Below are positions 8,129-16,622 of a stretch of DNA of 64,000 bases, one piece after another (positions within the stretch are counted from its first letter, which is position 1; each line of letters begins with the position of its first letter). The DNA is from Streptomyces sp. Ncost-T10-10d (GTDB lineage: Bacteria > Actinomycetota > Actinomycetes > Streptomycetales > Streptomycetaceae): the NCBI RefSeq assembly GCF_900091955.1, contig NZ_FMDF01000133.1:1-64000 (forward strand). Direction: 5' to 3'. The notes beneath the pieces were generated by a model. It was not told the origin of the DNA. It searched no databases and was given only the letters and a program-made list of their open reading frames with translations. The translations under genes and the position numbers were made by a program.

Positions 8129-10561
8129 TTACTGGATGAGTTCGGCTCGGTGGGTGTGGCCGCGCGAGCCGCCGACGGCGACGGTGAGTACGGGCCTGCG
8201 GCCCGGTACGAGGCTCACCGTGTCATCGGTGTCCACCACCGACCGTACGTGGAACGGCAGCTCGACCGAGAGCGTGGTGAGCGTCCGGCCCGGGTCGGCG
8301 ACCGCGACGGAGATGTGTCCGCCCCGGCGCTGCACGAGCACCGACGCCGGACCGGAGGCCGTGATCCCGGCCGCGGTCCCGGCGCCCCAGAAGTTCACCG
8401 CGGTCAGTCCTGCCCGGCGCACCTCCACGGCCTGCGCGGTGGCATCGTTGGCGACGATCCGGACCGGCCGGGAGTGCGACCAGACCGCGGTCGCCGCCGC
8501 CGATGCGCCGGGCAGCAGCACATAGGCGTACCGGGCGTCGGTGGGGGAGATGCCGTGATCGACCCGGAGCGTGAGATAGCGGCGGGTCACGGGATCGGTG
8601 CTGCCGCCCGTGTCGGCCCCGGTGTCGATGTCCCGCCAGGTGCCGGTGCGCTGCTCCCGCAGGGCATGCAGGGCGGTGTCTTCGGGGAAGACATAGCCGC
8701 CCACGCCGTCGACGTGTGCCCACCGTGCCCGGCCGAAGTCCTGGGACCAGCCCTGCTCGACGGGCTGACGGATCCCGTCGATCAGCAGCCGGTTGTCGCC
8801 GTCCGTGCCGAGATTGCGGTTCTCGACGATCGTCTCCACCGGCCGGCCGTCGCTCGCGGTGATGCCCGAGCCGAGCGCGATCACCGCGTTGTCCAGCAGG
8901 AACCAGGACTTCTTGGCCCGCAGGGTGGTGCCCTGGGGGCCGATCACCTCCATCGCGGCGGCCCCGTACCGGCCGTCCAGTACGGCCCCGCCCGCGACGG
9001 CGTTCGTCGGACGGTAGGTGGACGTACCGGCGCCCGTGCCGAGATCGGTCCGTTGCCGGGTGTCGACCGTGGTGCCGGGGAGCCGGTACGGATCGACGGT
9101 GGGCCAGAAGCCGTCGTTGAACTGCCCCAGGTCGTCGCCGTCGTACAGATACGTCATGCCGTCGCCGGTGTACCAGCCGTGCAGATTCTCGCCGTTGCCC
9201 GCCTCGTACGCCGAGATCTGCTTCGACGAGAGCGACAGCGCGCAGGCCCAGCCGGGACGGCGGTGCACGACGCGGTCCATGTCGGCGAAGACGAAGGTGC
9301 CGGTCGTACGAGCCCCGGCCTTCACGGTCCGGTCGTTCAGGACGGCTTTCGCCAGGGCGAGCTGGGGAAGCGTCGCGAGAGCCGTGAAGGGAGTGGTGCG
9401 ATTACGGGTCAGCCAGCCCTTGACCAGCGCCCGCCAGCGCCCCGCGTACTCGGCGGGTGCGCCGGTCGCGAGGAGCAGGATCGCGGCGACGGCTGTCGCA
9501 CCGTCGCGGTGGTCCCCGGCGCGCTCCCGGGAGATCGCCCGGCCGCGCACCGAGTCCATCATCAGCCCGTCGAAGATCACCGGAGCGAAGGTCCGCTCGA
9601 CGGCCTCGTACATCACCGACACCTTCGGGTCGGCGACCGCCCACTCCGAGCCCGCCAGCAGCGCCAGCAGATAGGCCGTCCCGCCCAGCAGCACGACGCC
9701 GTACGAACCGGTGTACGCGACCACGTCGTGCTGGACGAACGAGCCGTCCTCGTAGAAACCGTCACCCGAACTCGTGTAACGGAAAAGGCTGTTGCGGCCC
9801 GAGTCGCGCACATCGGAGAGTGCGTCACGGGCGGAGGCCAGCTTGCCGGCGTCCTGCCCCAGCAGTCCGCGCAGCGCCACGATGACGGCCTTGTCGGTGC
9901 GGTTCGCGCCGGTCTCCGCGAGCGAGGGGGAGTTGGTACGACGGTCCGCGTCCGGGCAGAACCGGTCGACCACCGACAGATAGTCCGTCAGATCGGCTGC
10001 GGGAAGCCGGTCGCGGAGGATGACGGAGCAGTCCATCAGGGCACGCGGGGCGCCGATCTCCCAGAACCACCAGTTGCCGGTCTCGCGCTTCGCCGGGTTG
10101 TACGCGGTGTCGTACGTGAAGCGCAGCGCGGCCACGAGGGCGTCCGCCACCTCCGTGCTCCCGGCGAGGGAGGTGCCCGCGGTCGCCCAGGCGACCGCGA
10201 TCGTGCGCAGCCGGGTGTAGCTCTGACCGAAGTTGCCCGGGTCGGTGAGCGGTGCGAGGTCGGGCCAGAGCGCGGTCCGTCCGGCGCCGCGGTCGAGGGC
10301 GTCCCAGAGCCCCTCGGCCGTGGTGGACAGGGCGGCGAGCGCCGCTGTGAAGTCGGTGTCGGCCGGGTCGAACTCGCCGCCGGTGAGCAGCGTTTCGGCG
10401 CGCCGGAGGAGGGTGTCGAAGTCGGCGGTCGCCGCGGCTTCGGCGGATGCGGCAGCGACGGGCCGCGCCTGCGCGGCGCCGGCCGATGTCATGAGCGTCG
10501 TCGCGGCCGTGACGGCCGTGGCGCCGCTCGCCGCGAGAAGGGTTCTTCTGCTGAGGTTCAC
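8129..10561 (-). CDS. Secreted polysaccharide lyase family 8
   Basis: An 810-residue exported PL8 lyase. This family splits hyaluronan, chondroitin or xanthan by beta-elimination, leaving unsaturated uronic acids. The N-terminus MNLSRRTLLAASGA is a twin-arginine-type signal ending near AQARP. The catalytic alpha-toroid carries NWWFWEIGAP and DGSFVQHDVVAYTGSYG, which holds the catalytic His and Tyr. The beta-sandwich region has NGENLHGWYTGDGMTYLY followed by FWPTVDPYRLPGTTVD, both highly typical. Length is normal for PL8. The substrate cannot be chosen between glycosaminoglycan and xanthan from sequence alone. The GTG start has AAGGAG in front and lies 22 bases after the M60 gene. Confidence 0.9.
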   Translation of the reverse strand: MNLSRRTLLAASGATAVTAATTLMTSAGAAQARPVAAASAEAAATADFDTLLRRAETLLTGGEFDPADTDFTAALAALSTTAEGLWDALDRGAGRTALWPDLAPLTDPGNFGQSYTRLRTIAVAWATAGTSLAGSTEVADALVAALRFTYDTAYNPAKRETGNWWFWEIGAPRALMDCSVILRDRLPAADLTDYLSVVDRFCPDADRRTNSPSLAETGANRTDKAVIVALRGLLGQDAGKLASARDALSDVRDSGRNSLFRYTSSGDGFYEDGSFVQHDVVAYTGSYGVVLLGGTAYLLALLAGSEWAVADPKVSVMYEAVERTFAPVIFDGLMMDSVRGRAISRERAGDHRDGATAVAAILLLATGAPAEYAGRWRALVKGWLTRNRTTPFTALATLPQLALAKAVLNDRTVKAGARTTGTFVFADMDRVVHRRPGWACALSLSSKQISAYEAGNGENLHGWYTGDGMTYLYDGDDLGQFNDGFWPTVDPYRLPGTTVDTRQRTDLGTGAGTSTYRPTNAVAGGAVLDGRYGAAAMEVIGPQGTTLRAKKSWFLLDNAVIALGSGITASDGRPVETIVENRNLGTDGDNRLLIDGIRQPVEQGWSQDFGRARWAHVDGVGGYVFPEDTALHALREQRTGTWRDIDTGADTGGSTDPVTRRYLTLRVDHGISPTDARYAYVLLPGASAAATAVWSHSRPVRIVANDATAQAVEVRRAGLTAVNFWGAGTAAGITASGPASVLVQRRGGHISVAVADPGRTLTTLSVELPFHVRSVVDTDDTVSLVPGRRPVLTVAVGGSRGHTHRAELIQ

Positions 10562-10583
10562 AGTGGCTCCTTGTCGCCGGTGG

Positions 10584-11975
10584 TCAGTCCGACAGCGTGG
10601 ACGGGTCGACGGAGGGCTTCGGCAGGTTCAGCGCGGCCAGCTCGGCCTTGCCGGTGGCGTCGACCGGGAACGCCCAGGTGTTCACGAAGAAGTCCGTGAG
10701 GTCGTAGCCGGCGACGCGGCTGGAGTAGGTGGCAAGGGCCCGGTAGCGCTTGTCGTTCTCGGTGTACTGGGACTGCGGGTTCTCCTCGCGCACCAGCTTG
10801 TGCAGCCGGGGCCAGAAGTCGTCGCCGAAGGCCAGCTCCAGCTGGCGCAGCGGGACGAGCTTCTCGTACGCGCCGAAGGACTTCTCGTAACTCAGCCCCG
10901 CCGTCCCGAACTTGCGCTGTGCGGACTGGAAGTAGGTGAGCCCCGTCGCCGCGTCGACCGTGAGGAGGTTGGACGGCTGCTTCAGGGTGCGCTGGGCGGC
11001 CAGCGAGTAGATGTTGACCGTGACCTCGGTCAGACCGCCGGGCTTGTAGGCGAACTGCTGGTGCAGATGACCGAGTTCGTGGTAAAGCCCCCAGCCGCGG
11101 GTCCGCAGCCCCTCGACGGTCGTGGCCCGGTCGAGATAGGCCCGCGGGAAGCCGTTGTAGCCGTGTGTGGCGTAAGCGCCGACACCGGCCGGCACCTTGC
11201 TGACCTCGGTGAAGTGGTACGGCCCCGCCTTGCGCCGGTGCACCGGCTTCGAGCCGTCGAGTCCGCTGATCCGGGCATGCGAGTCGATGATCGTCTCGAC
11301 CAGCCCGAGCAGTGCGGCATGGTTCTCGCCGCGGTACAGCAGCGCACCCTCGCGGGTGAGCGTCATGATCGTGTGCGGCGCGTGGAGTTCGACATACGGC
11401 GAAGCGGTGAGCGTGTCCAGCTGCTGCTGGTAGTCGGCCTCCGAGGTTCGGCCCAGGGTGAAGACGGGCATGGGGACGGCGCCGGAGCGGACCAGCACAC
11501 CGGCCCGCTCGCCACGGCCCGTCAGGGTGAGGTAGACCGGGCCGCCGTGCGGGTCCGTCACCGTGTTCGCGCCGGCGGTCAGCGGATAGCTGCGGGGCTC
11601 GGTGATCTCACCGTAGTAGTCCCACGCGCCGATCCAGAGGGTGGGCAGCAGATCGTCGTACGGCTGGACGGTGAGGGAGAGGGGCGTACCGGCCGGAACG
11701 TACAGGCCGGTGGGCTGGAACTCCGAGCCGCGCAGGGCCTGTCCGAGCCGCAGCCGTTCGGCCTCGGCAGCGGGCCGGGCGGTCAGCGTCAGGTGGACCG
11801 GGCGGGCCCCCTGCGAAACGGAGATGCCGGCCGTCGTGGCACGGGCCGTGCCGGTGCCCAGGGCGATCGCCGCTCCGGCTCCGGCCGCGGCGGCGAGAAC
11901 GGAGCGCCGGCCGACGGGGGAGGAAGCGGAGGAAGGGGCGGTGGAGGGGCCGGCGGAGTCTGTGGGCATGCGCAT
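10584..11975 (-). CDS. Secreted M60-type metallopeptidase (mucinase-like)
   Basis: A 463-residue exported gluzincin. A twin-arginine-type signal (GRRSVLAAAAGAGAAIAL) is followed by an N-terminal beta domain and the M60 peptidase domain. The zinc site is HELGH at residues 299-303 with the third ligand probably Glu317 (GGLTEVTVN), the spacing expected of M60/enhancin enzymes. M60 members cleave O-glycosylated mucin-like proteins, so this enzyme would expose or remove protein from a glycan-rich matrix. I chose the ATG at 11975 (GGGAGAG just upstream); the open frame runs to 12068 but crosses the probable promoter. First gene of the M60-PL8-DUF2264 operon. Confidence 0.85.
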   Translation of the reverse strand: MRMPTDSAGPSTAPSSASSPVGRRSVLAAAAGAGAAIALGTGTARATTAGISVSQGARPVHLTLTARPAAEAERLRLGQALRGSEFQPTGLYVPAGTPLSLTVQPYDDLLPTLWIGAWDYYGEITEPRSYPLTAGANTVTDPHGGPVYLTLTGRGERAGVLVRSGAVPMPVFTLGRTSEADYQQQLDTLTASPYVELHAPHTIMTLTREGALLYRGENHAALLGLVETIIDSHARISGLDGSKPVHRRKAGPYHFTEVSKVPAGVGAYATHGYNGFPRAYLDRATTVEGLRTRGWGLYHELGHLHQQFAYKPGGLTEVTVNIYSLAAQRTLKQPSNLLTVDAATGLTYFQSAQRKFGTAGLSYEKSFGAYEKLVPLRQLELAFGDDFWPRLHKLVREENPQSQYTENDKRYRALATYSSRVAGYDLTDFFVNTWAFPVDATGKAELAALNLPKPSVDPSTLSD

Positions 11976-12040
11976 GCGGAACTCTCCCTGCAGAAACGAG
12001 TGAGGGGCGGAAGCGTGCGGAACGGGTGTCTCGGCGCCAG

Positions 12041-12068
12041 CATGTAAGCGGTTGCTATTAAGCCGCAA
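12041..12068 (-). promoter_or_regulatory. Promoter/operator of the M60-PL8-DUF2264 operon
   Basis: On the minus strand AACCGCTTAC (complement of 12044-12053) occurs 69 bases upstream of the M60 start. The same 10-mer stands in the promoter of the divergent transporter operon at 14550-14559. Poor -35/-10-like hexamers (TTGCGG and TACATG, 16-base spacer) flank it. The likely ligand is the LacI-family protein encoded at 12131-13225. Confidence 0.55.
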
Positions 12069-12130
12069 GAGGAGTCAGGAAGTTACTGTGATTTTCTATG
12101 GCCAACTGTGGACAGGGGGGAAGTAACCGG

Positions 12131-13225
12131 TCACATCCGGGTGGGCCGGCCGGGCCGTGGGGCAACGGAATCGCGTACCACGATGTGGGTGCCGAGCCGC
12201 AGTGCACCCGTGGTCGGCTCGCGCCAGTCGTCCTCGTCCCCGCCGGTGACGGCCAGTCGTACCGCCTGCCGCCCCATCTCCTCCAGCGGCACATGGACGG
12301 TGGTCAGCCGCGGCCGCAGCTCCTGGGCCACCGGAATGTCGTCGTACCCCACCAGGGACACGTCCTTCGGTACCCGGACCCCGGCCTCCTCCAGGGCCTG
12401 CGCCGCGCCCGCCGCCACCATGTCGTTGGCGGCGAAGACGGCGGTGAAGTCCGCTCCCTCCCGCAGCAGTTCGGCCATCCTCCGGTATCCGAAGTTACGG
12501 CTGAAGGCACCGGGCTGGACCAGCTCGGGGTCCGGAGTGATGCCACGCAGCTCAAGGGCCCGCTGGTGCCCGGCCAGCCGGTCGCGGGTGGTGGAGAGCT
12601 TGGGCGGGCCGCCGAGGTAGAGGATCCGCTCGTGCCCCTGCATCAGCAGATGGTCGGTGATGGCGAAGGCGCCGCCCTCGTTGTCGTACTCGACCGCGAC
12701 GGTCGGGGCCTGCTCGCCCAGCGGCGGCCTGCCGCACAGCACCAGCTTCGATCCGCCCGCGTCCAGCTCGCGCGCCCTGCGGGCCAGCTCGGTGGTGTAG
12801 CCGCGGTCCGCGAGGGAGCCACCGACCACGACCACCGCGTCCGCCCTGCGCTCATGCATCAGATCGATGAAGGCCAGCTCGCGCTGCGGGTCGCCCTGGG
12901 TGCAGCAGACCAGGCAGAGCCGTCCGCCGAGTGCCGCCTCCCGCTCCACGCCGCGCGCGATGTACGCGTAGAACGGGTCGATGACCTCGTTGACGATGAT
13001 GCCGACGGTGCGGTTGGAGACGCCGGCCAGCGCACGGGCATGGGCGTTGACGACATAGCCGAGCTCGCGCATCGCGGACTCGACACGCTCCCGGGTCGCC
13101 TCGGCGACCGGGTAGTTGCGGTTCAGTACGCGGGAGACCGTGGCCGTCGAGACGCCCGCGCGCCGCGCGACATCGGTGACCGTCGCGCGCCGTTGTCCGT
13201 CCGCGGCTGTGCTCTGCCGGCGCAT
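12131..13225 (-). CDS. LacI-family regulator of the PL8/M60 locus
   Basis: A 364-residue LacI/GalR repressor. The N-terminal HTH reads TVTDVARRAGVSTATVSRVLN with the hinge helix at NAHARALAGVSNRTVGIIV. The periplasmic-binding-like sensor follows, with typical ends FAANDMVAAGAAQALEEAGVRVP and SLVGYDDIPVAQELRPRLTTV. I chose the ATG at 13225 (AGGGGG upstream) because the longer frame to 13291 would overlap the dehydrogenase gene. It follows the dehydrogenase by 62 bases in the same direction and lies between the two arms it probably controls through AACCGCTTAC sites. The inducer is probably an oligosaccharide released by the lyase. Confidence 0.9.
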   Translation of the reverse strand: MRRQSTAADGQRRATVTDVARRAGVSTATVSRVLNRNYPVAEATRERVESAMRELGYVVNAHARALAGVSNRTVGIIVNEVIDPFYAYIARGVEREAALGGRLCLVCCTQGDPQRELAFIDLMHERRADAVVVVGGSLADRGYTTELARRARELDAGGSKLVLCGRPPLGEQAPTVAVEYDNEGGAFAITDHLLMQGHERILYLGGPPKLSTTRDRLAGHQRALELRGITPDPELVQPGAFSRNFGYRRMAELLREGADFTAVFAANDMVAAGAAQALEEAGVRVPKDVSLVGYDDIPVAQELRPRLTTVHVPLEEMGRQAVRLAVTGGDEDDWREPTTGALRLGTHIVVRDSVAPRPGRPTRM

Positions 13226-13287
13226 CCGGCTCACCCCCTGGTGGCTGTTGTGTGACGCCGAGCCTAGAGCCTGTGCCGGGGCGGACT

Positions 13288-14358
13288 TCATGCGATCCTC
13301 CCCAGGTCGGCCCGGTGCACCGGGTGGTCGAACGGTGTGCCCTGCGCGTACCGCGCCAGTTCGTCCACCGCGAGCGCACCGAGCCGTCCCACCTCGTTTC
13401 CCTGGGCGCCCGCGAGATGCGGGGTGAGGAAGACGTTCGGCAGGTCCCAGAGCGGGTGGTCGTCCGGCAGCGGCTCGGGCGATGTCACATCGAGGACGGC
13501 GTCCAGCCGCCCGCTGACCAGGTGCCCGGTCAGCGCCTCGGTGTCCACCAGCGGGCCGCGGGCCGTGTTGACGAGCAGGGTGCCGGGCCGCATCAGGCCG
13601 ATCCGCCTGGCGTCGATGAGCCCGCGGGTCTCCGGCGTGTCGGGAGCATGGACGCTCACCACGTCGCTGGTCGCCACCAGGGTGTCCAGGTCGGTCGGGG
13701 TGACACCGAGCAGTTCCGCCTCGGCCGCGCTGACATATGGGTCGTACAGCAGTACCTCGGCATCGAGGACCCGGAGCAGCTCGATGACCCGGCGGCCGAT
13801 CCGGGACGCCCCGACGATGCCGATGGTCAGGCCGTGCGTGCCGAGCCAGTGCTGGCGGTCGAGGTCGGCGCCGGTGCGGTGGGTGCGCCGGGTGCGGAAG
13901 AGCCCGGCCAGCGGAAAGACTCGTTTGGCGCCCAGGATGATCGCCGCCAGGGTGAACTCGGCGACCGGTACGGCATTGGCGGCGGCGGCCGAGGAGACGA
14001 CGATCCCGCGGTCGAACGCGGCCGGGGACAGAAACGTTTTCACCGTGCCGGCCGCATGGATCACGGCGCGCAGCGCCGGTGCCCGGTCCAGCAGCGCCGC
14101 GTCGACGGGCGGGCAGCCCCAGCCGGTGAGCAGGACCTCGGCCGCATGCAGCGCCGCGGAGGCGTCCGGGGAGTCGAACTCGCTGATCACGAACGGGTCG
14201 ATGAGGTCGGCGGTCTCCTCGAGACGAGCCCGCACCGGTGGCGGAAAGACGTCGTCGAGCAGTCCGGGGCTCATGGCCAGGACCGTGCGCGGCCGTCGCG
14301 GGGGCGGTGCCGCAGCATCGCTACCGGAATGAGCCGGTGCCTCTTCGGTGGTTCGCAC
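13288..14358 (-). CDS. D-2-hydroxyacid dehydrogenase (locus 1)
   Basis: A 356-residue NAD-dependent 2-hydroxyacid dehydrogenase. The Rossmann motif is TIGIVGASRIGRRVIELLR; the catalytic Arg is in VNTARGPLVD, Glu in VTSPEPLPDDHPLW and His in LTPHLAGAQGNE. The Gly motif lacks the third canonical Gly, reading GxxxIG. The segment VLLTGWGCPPVDAALLD is shared almost word for word with the enzyme at 55539-56579. The role is unknown; reduction of a 2-keto acid from uronate or sugar-acid breakdown fits the neighbourhood. The GTG start at 14358 has GGAGG four bases upstream. It leads the minus-strand pair with the LacI gene and diverges from the ABC operon. Confidence 0.85.
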   Translation of the reverse strand: MRTTEEAPAHSGSDAAAPPPRRPRTVLAMSPGLLDDVFPPPVRARLEETADLIDPFVISEFDSPDASAALHAAEVLLTGWGCPPVDAALLDRAPALRAVIHAAGTVKTFLSPAAFDRGIVVSSAAAANAVPVAEFTLAAIILGAKRVFPLAGLFRTRRTHRTGADLDRQHWLGTHGLTIGIVGASRIGRRVIELLRVLDAEVLLYDPYVSAAEAELLGVTPTDLDTLVATSDVVSVHAPDTPETRGLIDARRIGLMRPGTLLVNTARGPLVDTEALTGHLVSGRLDAVLDVTSPEPLPDDHPLWDLPNVFLTPHLAGAQGNEVGRLGALAVDELARYAQGTPFDHPVHRADLGRIA

Positions 14359-14535
14359 CCTGCCTCCGGATAGTAATCGCGTTCTATGGAATGACCGGAA
14401 CGCTAAGGAGCACGACGGTCGACCGTCAAGCTCACCGCCGCCCCAACTGTCCACTTGAGAAGTATTTTTGTTGATTCGTTGGGCTGGATTTGATGGCGGA
14501 GGACATCGGGTCTCAATGACATTTGCCCGGATCTC

Positions 14536-14565
14536 TTGACGCTTGGGTTAACCGCTTACTAACTT
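14536..14565 (+). promoter_or_regulatory. Promoter and LacI-type operator of the LplB/YtcP operon
   Basis: TTGACG at 14536-14541 and TAACTT at 14560-14565 are separated by 18 bases, a reasonable vegetative promoter 50 bases before the first gene. The spacer contains AACCGCTTAC (14550-14559), identical to the site upstream of the M60 gene, within TTAACCGCTTACTAA. Binding here would block RNA polymerase, fitting repression by the adjacent LacI protein. Confidence 0.6.
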
Positions 14566-14614
14566 GCGGCCCCAGAAGGCTCACCATGCGCCACCCAGCC
14601 GAACAGGACGCACC

Positions 14615-15628
14615 ATGGCTGAAACAGCACCCCCGTTGCCGCGGGAGAAGCGGCGGCAGAAGGCTGAAATACCCTCCCCGCCCGCTGCCCAGGCCGTTGT
14701 CGCACAGCACCGGCTGACGCTCTGGCAGCGGATCAAGCGGGACCGGGTGATGCTGCTGCTCACCCTGCCCGGCCTGCTGTACTTTGTCGTTTTCCACTAC
14801 GTACCGCTGCTCGGCTATGTCGTGGCGTTCCAGGACTACCAGCCGTACCTCGGCTACATGCACAGCGTCTGGGTGGGGTTCGCCAACTTCTCGGCGGCGT
14901 TCGGTGAGCCGGCCTTCTGGTCCGCGACGTTCAACACCCTGGAGATCGCCCTCGTCCAACTGGTGTTCTTCTTCCCGATCCCGGTCGCCCTGGCCCTGCT
15001 GCTCAACAGCATCGCCAGCGACCGCATCAGGCGCTTCGTGCAGAGTGTCGTCTATCTGCCGCACTTCATCGGCTGGGTCATCATCGTCTCGATCTTCCAG
15101 CAGATCCTGGGCGGCGCCGGGCTCCTGCCCGACGTACTCGGCGGTCTGGGGCTGCCGCGCTACGACATGATGAGCGACCCCGACGCCTTCCCCTGGCTGC
15201 TGACTCTCCAGGTGGCCTGGAAGGACGCCGGCTGGGGCACGATCATCATCCTCGCCGCGCTGCTGAACATCGACAAGCAGCAGTACGAGGCCGCCGCGAT
15301 CGACGGCGCGGGCCCGCGGCGCCGCCTCTGGCACGTGACCCTGCCGGGCATCGCCCCCGTACTCATCCTGCTGCTGATCCTCAACCTCGGGCAGATCCTC
15401 TCCGTCGGCTTCGAGCAGATCCTGCTCCAGCGCGACGCGGTCGGCCCGGACGCCGGTGAGGTCCTCGACACCTACGTCTACTACCACGGCATCAAGGACA
15501 ACGACTGGGGCGTCGCCGCCGCCGTCGGGCTCGTCAAGGCGGTCATCGGCACCGCACTCGTCCTGGGCGCGAACAAGTTCGCCCACCGACTCGGCCACGA
15601 AGGGGTGTACCGCGGTGCTGACCGCTGA
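14615..15628 (+). CDS. ABC importer permease, LplB type
   Basis: A 337-residue binding-protein-dependent sugar permease. After a hydrophilic N-terminus come about six membrane helices (for example VMLLLTLPGLLYFVVF and VLILLLILNLGQIL). The EAA loop reads YEAAAIDGAGPRRRLWHVTLPGI, the contact site for the ATPase. The LplB class imports oligosaccharides, including rhamnogalacturonan and unsaturated uronide products. No ATPase gene is nearby; such systems normally share a genome-wide MsiK-like ATPase. The start is the ATG at 14615. The gene overlaps the next permease by 14 bases. Confidence 0.9.
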   Translation: MAETAPPLPREKRRQKAEIPSPPAAQAVVAQHRLTLWQRIKRDRVMLLLTLPGLLYFVVFHYVPLLGYVVAFQDYQPYLGYMHSVWVGFANFSAAFGEPAFWSATFNTLEIALVQLVFFFPIPVALALLLNSIASDRIRRFVQSVVYLPHFIGWVIIVSIFQQILGGAGLLPDVLGGLGLPRYDMMSDPDAFPWLLTLQVAWKDAGWGTIIILAALLNIDKQQYEAAAIDGAGPRRRLWHVTLPGIAPVLILLLILNLGQILSVGFEQILLQRDAVGPDAGEVLDTYVYYHGIKDNDWGVAAAVGLVKAVIGTALVLGANKFAHRLGHEGVYRGADR

Positions 15629-16571
15629 GAAGACGCGCGCCACATCGGAATCCACCGCACCGGCGCCCCGGCCCGCCACTGTCCGCAAGTCCGACGGCCG
15701 GCCCCCGTGGATGGAGCGGCCGACCCGTATCGGGCAGATCGCCAAGGCGGTCGCCGTCGTCGTGGTCGTCCTTGCCGTCGCCTACCCGCTGGTCGGCGTC
15801 ATCGGCACGAGCTTCGCCTCGCAGACCGACATCATCAAGAGCTCCGGCCTCGTCCTGTGGCCGGACCACCCCACCCTGGACGCCTACCGCACCATCTTCA
15901 CCGGCGGAGTCGTCACCCGCGCGCTGATCGTCTCCGTCGGCATCACGGTCCTCGGCACCCTCGCCAGCCTGCTCGTCACCGTCGGCATGGCGTACGGACT
16001 CTCCCGCCGTGACGTCACGGGCTCCCGCCTCATCCTGATGACGGCCCTTTTCACGATGCTCTTCAACGCGGGCATCATCCCGAACTTCCTCCTGGTCAAG
16101 GGGCTCGGGCTGTACGACACCTACGCGGCGCTCGTCATGCCCACCCTGGTCAGCGCCTTCAACCTGGTCGTCCTGCGATCCTTCTTCATGAACCTGCCGG
16201 AGGAGCTGTACGACGCCGCGAAGGTCGACGGAGCCGGAGACTTCCGCATCCTGGTGCGGATCGTCCTGCCGCTGTCCAAGGCCGTCCTCGCCGTGATCAG
16301 CCTCTTCTACGCGGTGACGTACTGGAACGCCTTCTTCAACTCGCTCCTGTACCTCAACGACTCCGACAAGTGGCCGCTGCCCATGGTGCTGCGCACCTAT
16401 GTCCTGCAGGGCCAGAGCCTGAACGCCGCCTCGGCCGGCGAGGTGCTCGCACCGCAGCAGGCCGTACAGATGGCGGTTCTGGTGATCGCCGTCGTACCGA
16501 TCCTCTGTGTCTACCCGTTCCTCCAGCGCTACTTCACCAAGGGCGTGCTCACAGGCGCCATCAAGGGCTGA
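15615..16571 (+). CDS. ABC importer permease, YtcP type
   Basis: A 318-residue second permease, partner of the LplB-type protein. Membrane segments include VAVVVVVLAVAYPLVGVIGT near the N-terminus and LISLFYAVTYWNAFF-like helices late; the EAA loop is ELYDAAKVDGAGDFRILVRIVLPLS. The GTG start at 15615 lies within the 3' end of the previous gene, giving coupling. The first 40 residues are hydrophilic and Pro-rich. Order permease-permease-binding protein is normal for this class. Confidence 0.9.
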   Translation: MLTAEKTRATSESTAPAPRPATVRKSDGRPPWMERPTRIGQIAKAVAVVVVVLAVAYPLVGVIGTSFASQTDIIKSSGLVLWPDHPTLDAYRTIFTGGVVTRALIVSVGITVLGTLASLLVTVGMAYGLSRRDVTGSRLILMTALFTMLFNAGIIPNFLLVKGLGLYDTYAALVMPTLVSAFNLVVLRSFFMNLPEELYDAAKVDGAGDFRILVRIVLPLSKAVLAVISLFYAVTYWNAFFNSLLYLNDSDKWPLPMVLRTYVLQGQSLNAASAGEVLAPQQAVQMAVLVIAVVPILCVYPFLQRYFTKGVLTGAIKG

Positions 16572-16622
16572 GCGCAGCCACCGCCCCCCACTCCTTCCTT
16601 CCCCTCTCCCAAGGAGATTCAG

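Noticed and set aside
7703..10699. A 998-residue plus-strand open frame opposite DUF2264 and PL8
   Set aside because: It is an antisense shadow produced by G/C-rich third codon positions; the minus strand carries clear family motifs over the whole length.
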